A stretch of DNA of 20,437 bases from a virus. The DNA is taken from positions 1 to 20,437 of the IMG/VR virus record IMGVR_UViG_3300025012_000317. One strand, given 5' to 3'. Below are positions 12,839-19,166 of the stretch, one piece after another; position 1 is the stretch's first letter, and each line of letters starts with the position of its first letter. The notes beneath the pieces were generated by a model. The model was given only the letters and a program-made list of their open reading frames with translations. It had not been told where the DNA came from and did not search any database. The position numbers were made by a program, and so were the translations under genes.

Positions 12839-12859
12839 GTTGACGTTACTGTTGACGTT
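12839..12859. repeat. Tandem GTTGACGTT repeats in the switch region
   Basis: GTTGACGTT occurs at 12839-12847 and 12851-12859, 12 bases apart, and a third TTGACG core lies at 12785-12790. They sit midway between the divergent regulators. They may be half-sites for a regulator bound on one helix face, or -35 elements. Confidence 0.4.
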
Positions 12860-12923
12860 TTTAATTGTTTGCATTGCTAAATAGTTGATCTTGCTTATTA
12901 TAAAAATAATGCAAAATTATCAC

Positions 12924-12951
12924 TTGACCTTCACGATAAGATAATTATAAG
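12924..12951 (+). promoter_or_regulatory. Candidate sigma70 promoter toward repressor (distal)
   Basis: TTGACC (12924-12929), 16-base spacer, TATAAG (12946-12951). Inverted arms AATTATC (12915-12921) and GATAATT (12940-12946) flank and overlap the promoter, giving a plausible operator. It would drive the repressor-integrase operon with a leader of about 65 bases. Confidence 0.5.
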
Positions 12952-12975
12952 ATTAAGTTGTTGTTTAAATCGTTG

Positions 12976-13003
12976 TTTACTTTACCTTGCTATGGTGTAT
13001 ACT
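12976..13003 (+). promoter_or_regulatory. Candidate sigma70 promoter toward repressor (proximal)
   Basis: TTTACT (12976-12981), 16-base spacer, TATACT (12998-13003). The transcript would start about 15 bases before the repressor ATG, leaving only a short GGGAG ribosome binding site. Two stacked promoters are common for phage repressor maintenance and establishment, but neither has been shown here. Confidence 0.5.
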
Positions 13004-13025
13004 TAAAACTCCGGGAGTCCCTGCT

Positions 13026-14135
13026 ATGGAACGTAAAAAAAAATCACAGGCTAAGGAAATGACAAGAGAAGAGGTTGGGTATTTCCTCGTTGGGGTACAA
13101 ACGACAATTGCCGAGAGAGGACTTGTGCAAAAAGATTTGGCACTCGAAGCTGGTGTCAGCCCTGAAAACTTCAGCAAGGTTCTCAATCGCCGCATCGGGT
13201 CATCCGCAAAGTACCGGAAAAAAATCTGTGATGCTCTTAGCGTAACCGTTGAAGAAATGGTGATGATCGGCAAGCCTACCCCCGAACCTCAACAGGAGGC
13301 CACTAAATTCCCGGTGGCGATCCCCAAAGATTACCTTCCCGCTGATGAGGTGGCGCAATACGTAGCCAGAGTGTCTACCTCTTTATTAGATATATCTGCT
13401 TCTTATTCTAAAATAGACGCCCGTTTAAAATATTGGCAGCAACTTTTTGAGACTATGCCAGTTCCTGTGGTCGTTCTTAGAGACGGGTTGGTTTATAATC
13501 AGAACCGGCGCAGCAGGGCGATCTGGGATGGTTTGGGCCGGTCGCTGTGTTCAGGGTGTCGAGACGAGAAGTGCAAGGAGTACGACTGCAATATCAAGGA
13601 CGCAATTGATAAGGGGAAAGACATCGAAGTTTACAAGATGATCGGGGACGATTACTACAAAGTAATAGCAACTCATTTTTCAGCGAATAACCATGAATAC
13701 ACGACAATTGTTATTACCCCGATTGCTGAATGTAAAACAGCTATGGAAAAACTTACTCAACTTGCCGACGAGCGGGCATTCCTCGAAAGCAATCAATATG
13801 AGGCGGCAGAATACTACGCTGATGCAAATCGCCGCGTGAGTTACTGCAACCATGCATTTCTTCGACTATTTGAGATTGAACGCGACGACATAAAAACGAC
13901 CGACGACTTTCATATTCTTTTGTCAAGGAAACTTTTCTACTTCCAGCACGTAGCGAAAGCAGCAGACGAGGTTCGTATGTCTAAGAAACCGGCAGAAGTG
14001 GTGGCAAAGTTGACGAACAATAAGACGGTCCATTTCATATTCAAACCACATCTCAAGGACGGAGAACTGCAAGGGGTGATGGTGATGGTATTAACCCCTG
14101 AGTTATACGAGGCATTCAACGGAGGTGAAAAATGA
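13026..14135 (+). CDS. XRE-family repressor with PAS-like sensor domains
   Basis: Likely lysogeny repressor, 369 aa. Residues 15-80 form an XRE helix-turn-helix (RGLVQKDLALEAGVSPENFS, then KVLNRRIG). A linker leads to a PAS-like domain from about 135 to 235: FETMPVPVVVLRDGLVY, then the cluster C175-x2-C178-x4-C183-x4-C188, then YYKVIATHFSANNHEYTTIV. A second PAS-like segment spans about 255-362 (ADANRRVSYCNHAFLRLFEI). No LexA/CI-type S24 Ser-Lys protease is seen, so induction by RecA-stimulated cleavage is unlikely; ligand, redox or metal sensing is inferred. ATG 13026 is preferred to 12987 because the HTH alignment begins after it and the proximal promoter overlaps 12987. It overlaps the integrase start by 4 bp. 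Confidence 0.8.
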   Translation: MERKKKSQAKEMTREEVGYFLVGVQTTIAERGLVQKDLALEAGVSPENFSKVLNRRIGSSAKYRKKICDALSVTVEEMVMIGKPTPEPQQEATKFPVAIPKDYLPADEVAQYVARVSTSLLDISASYSKIDARLKYWQQLFETMPVPVVVLRDGLVYNQNRRSRAIWDGLGRSLCSGCRDEKCKEYDCNIKDAIDKGKDIEVYKMIGDDYYKVIATHFSANNHEYTTIVITPIAECKTAMEKLTQLADERAFLESNQYEAAEYYADANRRVSYCNHAFLRLFEIERDDIKTTDDFHILLSRKLFYFQHVAKAADEVRMSKKPAEVVAKLTNNKTVHFIFKPHLKDGELQGVMVMVLTPELYEAFNGGEK

Positions 14136-15238
14136 GTGCGATAGTACGGGAGAAACCCAAAGGTTCAGGCACATGGTACGTTTTTGTCAATGACAACGGC
14201 CACCGACGAGCAGCCAAGATGCCCAACCGCCGCACCGCCGAGGTGATTGCAAAGGAAATCAACGCTGAGATGATCGCCGGGAAATTCAATCTCGGTACTA
14301 AGGAGGCGGGAACGGTGCGGGAGTATGCTGAACGGTGGATGGAACACTCTACGGTCAAACCAGCTACCCGCAGCAATTACCAATCAATCCTGACCACCCA
14401 CATCTACCCCAAGTTTGCCGATAAGCCGGTTGACCAGATCAAGCGGGGAGATGTAAAAGACTTTTTGAAGAAGAAGATCAAGGATGGATTGAGCCTGTCC
14501 ACGGCCAAGAATATCAAGGCGGCACTCTACAACATTTTTGAGACTGCCCTGGACGATGAGGCTATCCCCTCAAACCCTGCAAGTCGGGTCGGTGAGTTGG
14601 TAGCGAGGAATCAGAAGGCGCACACTACCGGCAAGGCTGGATTCTTCACGCCGGAAGAATTGACTAAATTGTTAAACGCTTTCCTCAAGTATCGACCGCA
14701 ACACTACTTGCTTGCGTTGTTATTGGCACGTACAGGCATGAGGGTTGGTGAAGCTGTAGCTTTGCAATGGCGGGACTGCAACTTTGACACTAAACAGATA
14801 TCAGTGAGACGGGCGAAGTCGCGGACGGTCATCGACACTACCAAATCAGGCAAGGATAGACTGATAGATATGAGTGACCAGTTAGCCTCCGAATTGAGGA
14901 AGAAGCGCACCGAGGCAGTGTCCGACTCACTCAGAACGGGGCGAAGGTCAGACTATATATTCGTCGGCAGGACAAGTGCGACACTCGACCCGACTGCGTG
15001 GCGTAAGCGCAACTTCGATCCGATGTGTGAAAAGGCGGGGCTGGGGAAAAGGTTGGTTAAGGATCTCCGGCATACTTACGCATCGTTACTCCTGTACCAC
15101 GGCAAGTCGCTGAAATATGTGCAGCAGCAACTCGGACATCACTCTATCAAGATTACGGCAGACACGTACTCGCACCTCATCAAGAACCCGGATCATGGGA
15201 CTGTTAATGTGCTGGACGATGTAGTGAGTGGGGAGTAG
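14132..15238 (+). CDS. int: Tyrosine-recombinase phage integrase
   Basis: Site-specific integrase of 368 aa. The N-terminal arm-binding domain (about 1-55, GSGTWYVFVNDNGHRRAAKM) is followed by a SAM-like core-binding domain (about 60-155) and the catalytic domain (about 170-360). Active-site residues are R204 (ARTGMRVGEAVAL), K238, R313 (DLRHTYAS), H336 (LGHHS) and nucleophile Y346 (ADTYSHL). The usual first His of the H-x-x-R box is a Lys here (K310). ATG 14132 has GGAGGTG upstream and overlaps the repressor stop, so repressor and integrase are co-translated. attP lies about 80 bp downstream, the standard arrangement. Confidence 0.95.
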   Translation: MSAIVREKPKGSGTWYVFVNDNGHRRAAKMPNRRTAEVIAKEINAEMIAGKFNLGTKEAGTVREYAERWMEHSTVKPATRSNYQSILTTHIYPKFADKPVDQIKRGDVKDFLKKKIKDGLSLSTAKNIKAALYNIFETALDDEAIPSNPASRVGELVARNQKAHTTGKAGFFTPEELTKLLNAFLKYRPQHYLLALLLARTGMRVGEAVALQWRDCNFDTKQISVRRAKSRTVIDTTKSGKDRLIDMSDQLASELRKKRTEAVSDSLRTGRRSDYIFVGRTSATLDPTAWRKRNFDPMCEKAGLGKRLVKDLRHTYASLLLYHGKSLKYVQQQLGHHSIKITADTYSHLIKNPDHGTVNVLDDVVSGE

Positions 15239-15244
15239 GGGCTT

Positions 15245-15270
15245 TGCAACCTTGCGCAACGGAATGCAAC
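15245..15270 (+). promoter_or_regulatory. Candidate integrase arm sites, int side
   Basis: Three CAAC ends occur at exactly 10-bp spacing (15247-15250, 15257-15260, 15267-15270), each preceded by TGC, GCG or ATG, with TGCAAC at 15245-15250 and 15265-15270. One helical turn between sites and a position 50-75 bp from the core fit arm-type binding by the integrase N-domain. This is inference. Confidence 0.4.
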
Positions 15271-15281
15271 TGGAAAAATAA

Positions 15282-15312
15282 AAAGGGTTCTCAGATTGCT
15301 CTGGAACCCTTT
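15282..15312 (+). terminator. Intrinsic terminator after integrase, bidirectional
   Basis: AAAGGGTTC (15282-15290) pairs perfectly with GAACCCTTT (15304-15312) around a 13-base loop, followed by TTGTTTT on the plus strand. On the minus strand the 3' arm is followed by TTTATTTTTCC, so it can also stop convergent transcription from the HNH side. It lies between int and the attP core. Confidence 0.85.
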
Positions 15313-15319
15313 GTTTTAC

Positions 15320-15366
15320 TGGAGCCAATAAGGGGACTCGAACCCCTGACCTACTGGTTACGAAAG
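15320..15366 (-). other. attP core: 3' portion of tRNA-Thr(CGT)-like gene
   Basis: Read on the minus strand, this stretch gives the anticodon loop TTCGTAA, the 3' half of the anticodon stem, an AGGTC variable loop, a perfect T-arm (AGGGG-TTCGAGT-CCCCT), acceptor strand TATTGGC, discriminator T and CCA. No D-arm or matching GCCAATA 5' strand lies upstream, and the 5' anticodon stem pairs only in part, so it is not a functional tRNA. It is the identity block by which the phage would integrate and rebuild the host tRNA. Assignment to Thr rests on anticodon CGT. Confidence 0.85.
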
Positions 15367-15437
15367 AGTTGTCCTTATTTCGGCTACTTATAATATCAAG
15401 CGGTTACGTGTTCAGGCAAATCACTTATATTGTTAGG

Positions 15438-15477
15438 AATCTGCCACTTTCTTGACTAATCTGCAACTATTTACAAC
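15438..15477 (+). promoter_or_regulatory. Candidate integrase arm sites, distal side
   Basis: AATCTGCCAC (15438-15447) and AATCTGCAAC (15458-15467) are near-identical and 20 bp apart, and CAAC recurs 10 bp later at 15474-15477. The TGCAAC core is the same as on the integrase side of attP. TTGACT also occurs three times in and just after this stretch. The rest of 15367-15486 holds no gene. Confidence 0.4.
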
Positions 15478-15486
15478 CAAATTGAC

Positions 15487-16065
15487 TCAGATTGACTTGT
15501 TAGGAACCAATGCGGCAATTTTCTTTTTTACCCAATCCTCACCCTTCTGTGAGACGAGATAATTGTATGCTGTAGAGTCTTCGTTGCACTCGTTCCACCC
15601 TACTTCTACCTCACTCTCAAATCTGATCATCACCGCAGTTATTTTGTCGTTAAACAGGCCAAGGTTTACGCCTTTGTTGTCCACTTTTATTTGTGCACAC
15701 CACTTGCCGCTTCGCTTGTCATAGTGAACACCCCTAATCCCAGACGTATTCTTGACAGACACTAATGAATTGCGGAGATTGCATTGCTGAGACACTTCTC
15801 TCAGGTTCTCTATCCTGTTATCGTCTCTTATGTGGTTGATATGGTCAATCCCCTTTTCGGGGAGATACCCATGATGCCAAAGCCAAACTACACGGTGAAC
15901 CCTGTATTCTTTCTTGTCAATCTTAACCAGCACATACCCTTCGTTATGCCGTCTTGTTATGACCTCCCCTTCCCTCGCAGTGGGACTGGCACTCACCCTC
16001 CGCACCAGCACACCATCTTCCCGATAATCGAACAACTCCCGGACTCTTTCCTGCGTCAGTTTCAT
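15487..16065 (-). CDS. HNH homing endonuclease with AP2 domain (copy 2)
   Basis: A 192-aa nuclease with the same architecture as the gene at 4880. The HNH core has H57-R58, then D74-H75-I-N77 and DDNRIENLRE (81-90). The AP2-like domain at about 110-160 reads NTSGIRGVHYDKRSGKWCAQ to ESEVEVGW. ATG 16065 has GAGGTG two bases upstream. It lies immediately beside attP, convergent with the integrase, and is last in the small minus-strand cluster. Sequence divergence from copy 1 is large outside the motifs, which suggests separate acquisition rather than recent duplication. Its target is unknown. Confidence 0.88.
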   Translation of the reverse strand: MKLTQERVRELFDYREDGVLVRRVSASPTAREGEVITRRHNEGYVLVKIDKKEYRVHRVVWLWHHGYLPEKGIDHINHIRDDNRIENLREVSQQCNLRNSLVSVKNTSGIRGVHYDKRSGKWCAQIKVDNKGVNLGLFNDKITAVMIRFESEVEVGWNECNEDSTAYNYLVSQKGEDWVKKKIAALVPNKSI

Positions 16066-16162
16066 TTCACCTCACTCGTTGAATTAATCTTGCAGCGCAA
16101 CCGAGTACATTTTCGCACCCCATCCGCACATATCCGCACACAGTTGAGCACGGTGGCGCACG

Positions 16163-16546
16163 TTAGGACTCCTCGTCATCAAGGTCTTCCCAACAATCCT
16201 CAATCATCGCACAGACCATAGCCCTTGCCCCTGGTGTCAATGCTTCAATACAGGACTCGGAGATATCACCGCCGCTGTCATTAACGTGTTCTTCAAGCAT
16301 CCACTTAGTTTCGCCGTAATAAAATCCGTCCTTGAAGAACTCGCGCCGGATGCTCAGGCAATCCAGGCAAGTTTTGTGCTTGGATATTTCGCCATCATAG
16401 ACAGTAACCTCAAGATTGTATTTCTCACCCACATCAATCACTCGCTTGCACTCGTTGCATTTATGCTGCTTCCTGGCTACTGGTTGTTCTTCCCGCAGCA
16501 TCGTGCAATAATCTTCGACATCACAATAAACTGTTGCACATTCCAT
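16163..16546 (-). CDS. Cys-rich zinc-binding phage protein
   Basis: A 127-aa acidic protein. Residues 26-66 read ARKQHKCNECKRVIDVGEKY, followed by KHKTCLDCLSIRREF: two C-x2-C pairs with the spacing of a treble-clef or LIM-like zinc site. The motif (KCNECKR...GE.Y...TC..C) recurs in uncharacterised phage proteins. ATG 16546 has GGAGG seven bases upstream and overlaps the upstream stop (TGATG). It precedes the HNH gene with about 100 bases between them. Confidence 0.65.
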   Translation of the reverse strand: MECATVYCDVEDYCTMLREEQPVARKQHKCNECKRVIDVGEKYNLEVTVYDGEISKHKTCLDCLSIRREFFKDGFYYGETKWMLEEHVNDSGGDISESCIEALTPGARAMVCAMIEDCWEDLDDEES

Positions 16547-16830
16547 CACCCCACCTCCTTATCAGGGATTACCACATACTCTGGCACCCTGCTCATCTCC
16601 ATACTGAGAACCTTGTCAAAAAGTGTCTCGTATTGGAGCATGATGTGATATGCCAGCATCGTCATCCTGTCTTCACCGGACAACCCGTCTCGATCTGCAA
16701 TCTGGTAGACATAGCGTACCGTTGTTGCGGTTGCGCTAAGGGTTCGGGAGTACCCACCTTCCTTTTCCTCAAGCCTGGCACCTAAATACGCCACATCGTG
16801 AATCCGCCGCCTCATCTCGTTAATGTCCAT
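16546..16830 (-). CDS. Hypothetical protein, 94 aa
   Basis: Starts MDINEMRRRIHDVAYLGARL; predicted largely helical with no Cys or catalytic pattern. ATG 16830 follows GGGGGTGTG. It ends in a TGATG overlap with the zinc-binding gene, so the two are coupled. Unknown function. Confidence 0.55.
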   Translation of the reverse strand: MDINEMRRRIHDVAYLGARLEEKEGGYSRTLSATATTVRYVYQIADRDGLSGEDRMTMLAYHIMLQYETLFDKVLSMEMSRVPEYVVIPDKEVG

Positions 16831-16838
16831 CACACCCC

Positions 16839-17030
16839 CTACAGTCCGTTTTCATCCAGCACATGAGAAAGCAGGATAGCCAGCATCTCAGCAGTCTGCT
16901 CCCTGATGAACGATTCCTCGGCCCGCCTTGCCCATTCCAGATTAGTCATGGGGTTAGCCTCCACCTCGTTTTTGCACCTGTCAATGTATCTGCCGATGCA
17001 GTCCATTATCCCTTCGCGTACTGTACTCAT
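16839..17030 (-). CDS. Hypothetical helical protein, 63 aa
   Basis: A short helical, acidic protein (LEWARRAEESFIREQTAEML in the middle). ATG 17030 directly overlaps the stop region of the membrane-protein gene, and it ends eight bases before the next gene. No family is recognised. Confidence 0.5.
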   Translation of the reverse strand: MSTVREGIMDCIGRYIDRCKNEVEANPMTNLEWARRAEESFIREQTAEMLAILLSHVLDENGL

Positions 17031-17242
17031 CACCGCTCCCCCGTATATTTGACATTCCGCTCAGGGAACTTCTCCCGGCAAGCGAGCCGAACAAACGATG
17101 CCGCGCGCTCGTTTTTCGCGTTCGGAATATTCTGCAATATGCAGTCCTCGTATGTCCTCGGCTCGTTGAACTGTGACACTAGGTACGCCCCTGAGATGAG
17201 GGTTACTACGACTATACCCATAAGCAGCATCTTATTGTCCAT
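17030..17242 (-). CDS. Small membrane-anchored protein
   Basis: A 70-aa protein. Residues 4-22 (KMLLMGIVVVTLISGAYLV) are a single membrane span or uncleaved signal anchor. The remainder has RTYEDCILQNIPNAKNERAA followed by SFVRLACREKFPE, with two cysteines (DCILQN...LACREKFP) seen in short secreted or periplasmic prophage proteins. The C-terminal part is probably outside the cytoplasm and may form a disulfide. ATG 17242 has GGAGG four bases upstream; it overlaps the upstream gene by 11 bp. Confidence 0.6.
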   Translation of the reverse strand: MDNKMLLMGIVVVTLISGAYLVSQFNEPRTYEDCILQNIPNAKNERAASFVRLACREKFPERNVKYTGER

Positions 17243-17447
17243 CACACCTCCTTGCCGCTAAGTATTCAGCGGCCTCCAAACAACTCCGGGAAAGATAGCG
17301 TAAGTCTGATTCAGACAAGTACACCTTGCCGCACTCCCCATCGCCATCAGCATCAAGCATATATCCTTTGAAATGCTTGCCATCCACAGTCGGACTAAAG
17401 TTGCCAAGGAATTTCATATCCTCCCTTGCTTGCTTGCTCAGTTCCAT
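17232..17447 (-). CDS. Hypothetical protein, 71 aa, first of minus cluster
   Basis: Starts MELSKQAREDMKFLGNFSPT with AGGAGG four to five bases before ATG 17447; an in-frame codon at 17480 lacks a site. The C-terminus (SESDLRYLSRSCLEAAEYLA) is helical. It is the promoter-proximal gene of the minus cluster. A TAGAAT hexamer within the palindrome ATTCTAGAAT (17468-17477) may be its -10, but no good -35 is seen. Confidence 0.55.
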   Translation of the reverse strand: MELSKQAREDMKFLGNFSPTVDGKHFKGYMLDADGDGECGKVYLSESDLRYLSRSCLEAAEYLAARRCDGQ

Positions 17448-17501
17448 CACCCCTCCTTTTGTTCTACATTCTAGAATCAAAGAAACTCTGCCTTGTAGAT
17501 C

Positions 17502-17540
17502 AAATATTACTTGCCTATCACAAAAAAATCAAGTATATTT
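17502..17540 (+). promoter_or_regulatory. Promoter within inverted repeat, accessory operon
   Basis: TTGCCT (17511-17516), 17-base spacer, TATATT (17534-17539): a near-consensus sigma70 promoter. It is framed by inverted arms AAATATTACTTG (17502-17513) and CAAGTATATTT (17530-17540), which match except for one extra base and cover both promoter hexamers. This is a likely operator, so the operon downstream is probably repressed. The ribosome binding site AAAGGAGG follows at 17557-17564. Confidence 0.68.
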
Positions 17541-17567
17541 TACGTATGATAATAAAAAAGGAGGCGC

Positions 17568-17735
17568 ATGAAGAAACCAGCAATTACAGAGACTATCTGC
17601 CTTGAGTGTGTTTGTCAACGCTGCGGTCATCGGTGGGTAGCGCGGGGCAAGGTTGCTCCTAAGCTCTGCCCCAATCAGAAATGTCACAGTCCTAATTGGA
17701 CTACGGCTAAGAAGGTTAAGAAGGAGGGGATATGA
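17568..17735 (+). CDS. Small zinc-ribbon protein, 55 aa
   Basis: A 55-aa protein, first gene of the plus-strand accessory operon. Cysteines at 11, 14, 16, 19 and 34, 39 fall in the pattern ECVCQRCGHRW ... LCPNQKCHSPNW, a zinc ribbon of the R-C-G-x-x-W ... C-P-x-x-x-C-x-S-P-x-W type common in phage and antitoxin-like proteins. AAAGGAGG lies a few bases before ATG 17568. The stop overlaps the next ATG (ATGA). Confidence 0.75.
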   Translation: MKKPAITETICLECVCQRCGHRWVARGKVAPKLCPNQKCHSPNWTTAKKVKKEGI

Positions 17736-17923
17736 AACCATCACCAGAAAACGGAGGAGGTTGGGTTAAGCCGACCTTCAGCGAGATATCAGAGAGGTGC
17801 CCGTGGCGGGACGTTGGTCAATGCATAGTATTATGGACAGCGGAGAGATATAGGAAGCTGGGCGGGGCCAACTGTTCGCCAGAGCATTGCGCTGTGTTCT
17901 ACTGGATCAAGGAGATGCGATGA
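17732..17923 (+). CDS. Cys-rich hypothetical protein, 63 aa
   Basis: A 63-aa protein with four cysteines (RCPWRDVGQC near 22-31; NCSPEHC near 47-53) followed by AVFYWIKE. The spacing suggests metal binding. The start overlaps the previous stop by 4 bp with AAGGAGG upstream; the stop overlaps the next ATG by 4 bp. Function unknown. Confidence 0.6.
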   Translation: MKPSPENGGGWVKPTFSEISERCPWRDVGQCIVLWTAERYRKLGGANCSPEHCAVFYWIKEMR

Positions 17924-18243
17924 AGATCCAAGCGCACCGCATCCGCATCACCACTCCGCAGCCGATAAGGTGGTATGCCGACAAAGTAGGGCGGCAGTTT
18001 TGGGCTGAATACGTAGGCTCTGATTTTTGCTGGAAGGTAATTCAGGAAGGGAATACAGACACGCCACGGTACGTTCATGCGTTTGAGTGTGTGGTCGTGC
18101 GTGAGGCTGAGGTTGAGGTTGACCTGATACAGACAGTACGGGAGATTAAGAAATGCAAGTGCGACTTCCGCACCCGCTTAGTCGGTGACGGATGCTCTGT
18201 TTGCAACCCTGAGTATGCAGCGCAATTCAAAGAGGATGAATGA
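17920..18243 (+). CDS. Hypothetical protein with C-terminal Cys cluster
   Basis: A 107-aa protein starting MKIQAHRIRITTPQPIRWYA. The first 75 residues look beta-rich; the C-terminus has KCKCDFRTRLVGDGCSVCNP, a four-Cys zinc site. ATG 17920 has AAGGAG five bases upstream and overlaps the previous stop; an in-frame codon at 17887 lacks a site. Unknown role. Confidence 0.6.
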   Translation: MKIQAHRIRITTPQPIRWYADKVGRQFWAEYVGSDFCWKVIQEGNTDTPRYVHAFECVVVREAEVEVDLIQTVREIKKCKCDFRTRLVGDGCSVCNPEYAAQFKEDE

Positions 18244-18419
18244 TGGACCAGGCTACAATAGGCCTAGACCTTGTTGTTGGGGGGATATTATCAAGGATTG
18301 CTGGTTGCGAAGAGTACCGCGACATCTGCGAGGACATCCACGCGCAGCTATCCGAGCGGGGGGAGGTGGACCCATACACTCGTGATCGGCTGAAAATTTT
18401 GATTGATGGGGAGGAATGA
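18243..18419 (+). CDS. Hypothetical protein, 58 aa
   Basis: A 58-codon acidic frame starting MDQATIGLDLVVGGILSRIA, then CEEYRDICEDIHAQLSERG and a C-terminal GEE. It is coupled by TGATG overlaps at both ends, filling exactly the space between two clear genes. GAGG lies six bases upstream. No domain is recognised. Confidence 0.6.
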   Translation: MDQATIGLDLVVGGILSRIAGCEEYRDICEDIHAQLSERGEVDPYTRDRLKILIDGEE

Positions 18420-18832
18420 TGAAGATACAAGTAATTATTGAGGTGCCGGATGGAACTGAATGCACTGGCTGTGTCCATCTATATGAAAATGTCTTCAGTG
18501 GATACAACTGCGCTTTGTTTGTCGGGGAAACTGGCGATTCGGTATTCATCGAGGGGTTCAGCAAATGCCCCCAGTGCCGCGCCGCAGAGGTGAAGCCAAG
18601 CATAATCACGACAGTAGGAGTTTCCTCAACCGGGCATAATCTTTTGCTGCTTGCTGACGGCAATGGGGTGGATGTAATGAAAAAATACAAGGTGACACTA
18701 GAACCATTCGCAGAGGTGAAGGATGATGACGCTGGAATGTTGGAGTACGACACTGATACAGGGATATATCGAGTGAGGGGAAATGGCAATAGCCTGGATA
18801 ACCTGCGGGTCGTGCGGAAGGAGGGGGAGTGA
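18419..18832 (+). CDS. Hypothetical protein with N-terminal Cys site
   Basis: A 137-aa protein. Residues 1-60 have CTGCVHLYENVFSGYNCALF and later KCPQCRAAE, matching the C-x2-C ... C-A-L-F ... C-P-x-C arrangement of small phage zinc proteins. The remainder (80-137) is less conserved and likely beta-rich. ATG 18419 rather than 18416 is better spaced from GGGAGG and overlaps the preceding TGA. Confidence 0.6.
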   Translation: MKIQVIIEVPDGTECTGCVHLYENVFSGYNCALFVGETGDSVFIEGFSKCPQCRAAEVKPSIITTVGVSSTGHNLLLLADGNGVDVMKKYKVTLEPFAEVKDDDAGMLEYDTDTGIYRVRGNGNSLDNLRVVRKEGE

Positions 18833-18833
18833 G

Positions 18834-19166
18834 ATGAGGGAAGAGGACGAAAGCAACATCGCATGGGGAATGGCGGACACTGAAGACCATTTCAAGAAGG
18901 CAAATGAATGGGCATACCGTATCATGGCCAAGCATGAAGGCTTGAAGTGTGGCGAAACCTGCACTCGTTGCGGAGGATGGGGTTGTATGTGTGTACCGGT
19001 GCTGCTGGTGGAGCTTGATGATGCTGAGGCAAAGTACCAAGAACTGATCATGGCGGTTGCAAAGAAATACCCCGGCGAGTCGAGGCATGAAACGGCACTG
19101 AGGTATATCATGCAGGCTGAGGCTGTAGATTGCGGCCCTGCTCAATGTGTTAAGGAGGATGAGTGA
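18834..19166 (+). CDS. Cys-rich hypothetical protein, 110 aa
   Basis: Starts MREEDESNIAWGMADTEDHF. In the centre is GLKCGETCTRCGGWGCMC, five closely spaced cysteines probably binding zinc or another metal. Two further Cys lie near the C-terminus (DCGPAQC). ATG 18834 has GGGAG four bases upstream; an earlier in-frame codon would overlap the previous gene by 50 bp. Function unknown. Confidence 0.55.
   Translation: MREEDESNIAWGMADTEDHFKKANEWAYRIMAKHEGLKCGETCTRCGGWGCMCVPVLLVELDDAEAKYQELIMAVAKKYPGESRHETALRYIMQAEAVDCGPAQCVKEDE

Noticed and set aside
15320-15400. Complete functional tRNA gene
   Set aside because: Only the anticodon loop to CCA is present. There is no D-arm and no GCCAATA-like 5' acceptor strand at the required distance.
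16084-16161. 25-codon minus-strand micro-ORF starting at GTG 16161 with GAGGAG seven bases upstream
   Set aside because: The RBS is good, but the product has no recognisable feature, the start is GTG and the stretch also contains short TGTGCGGAT repeats. Support is too thin to annotate.
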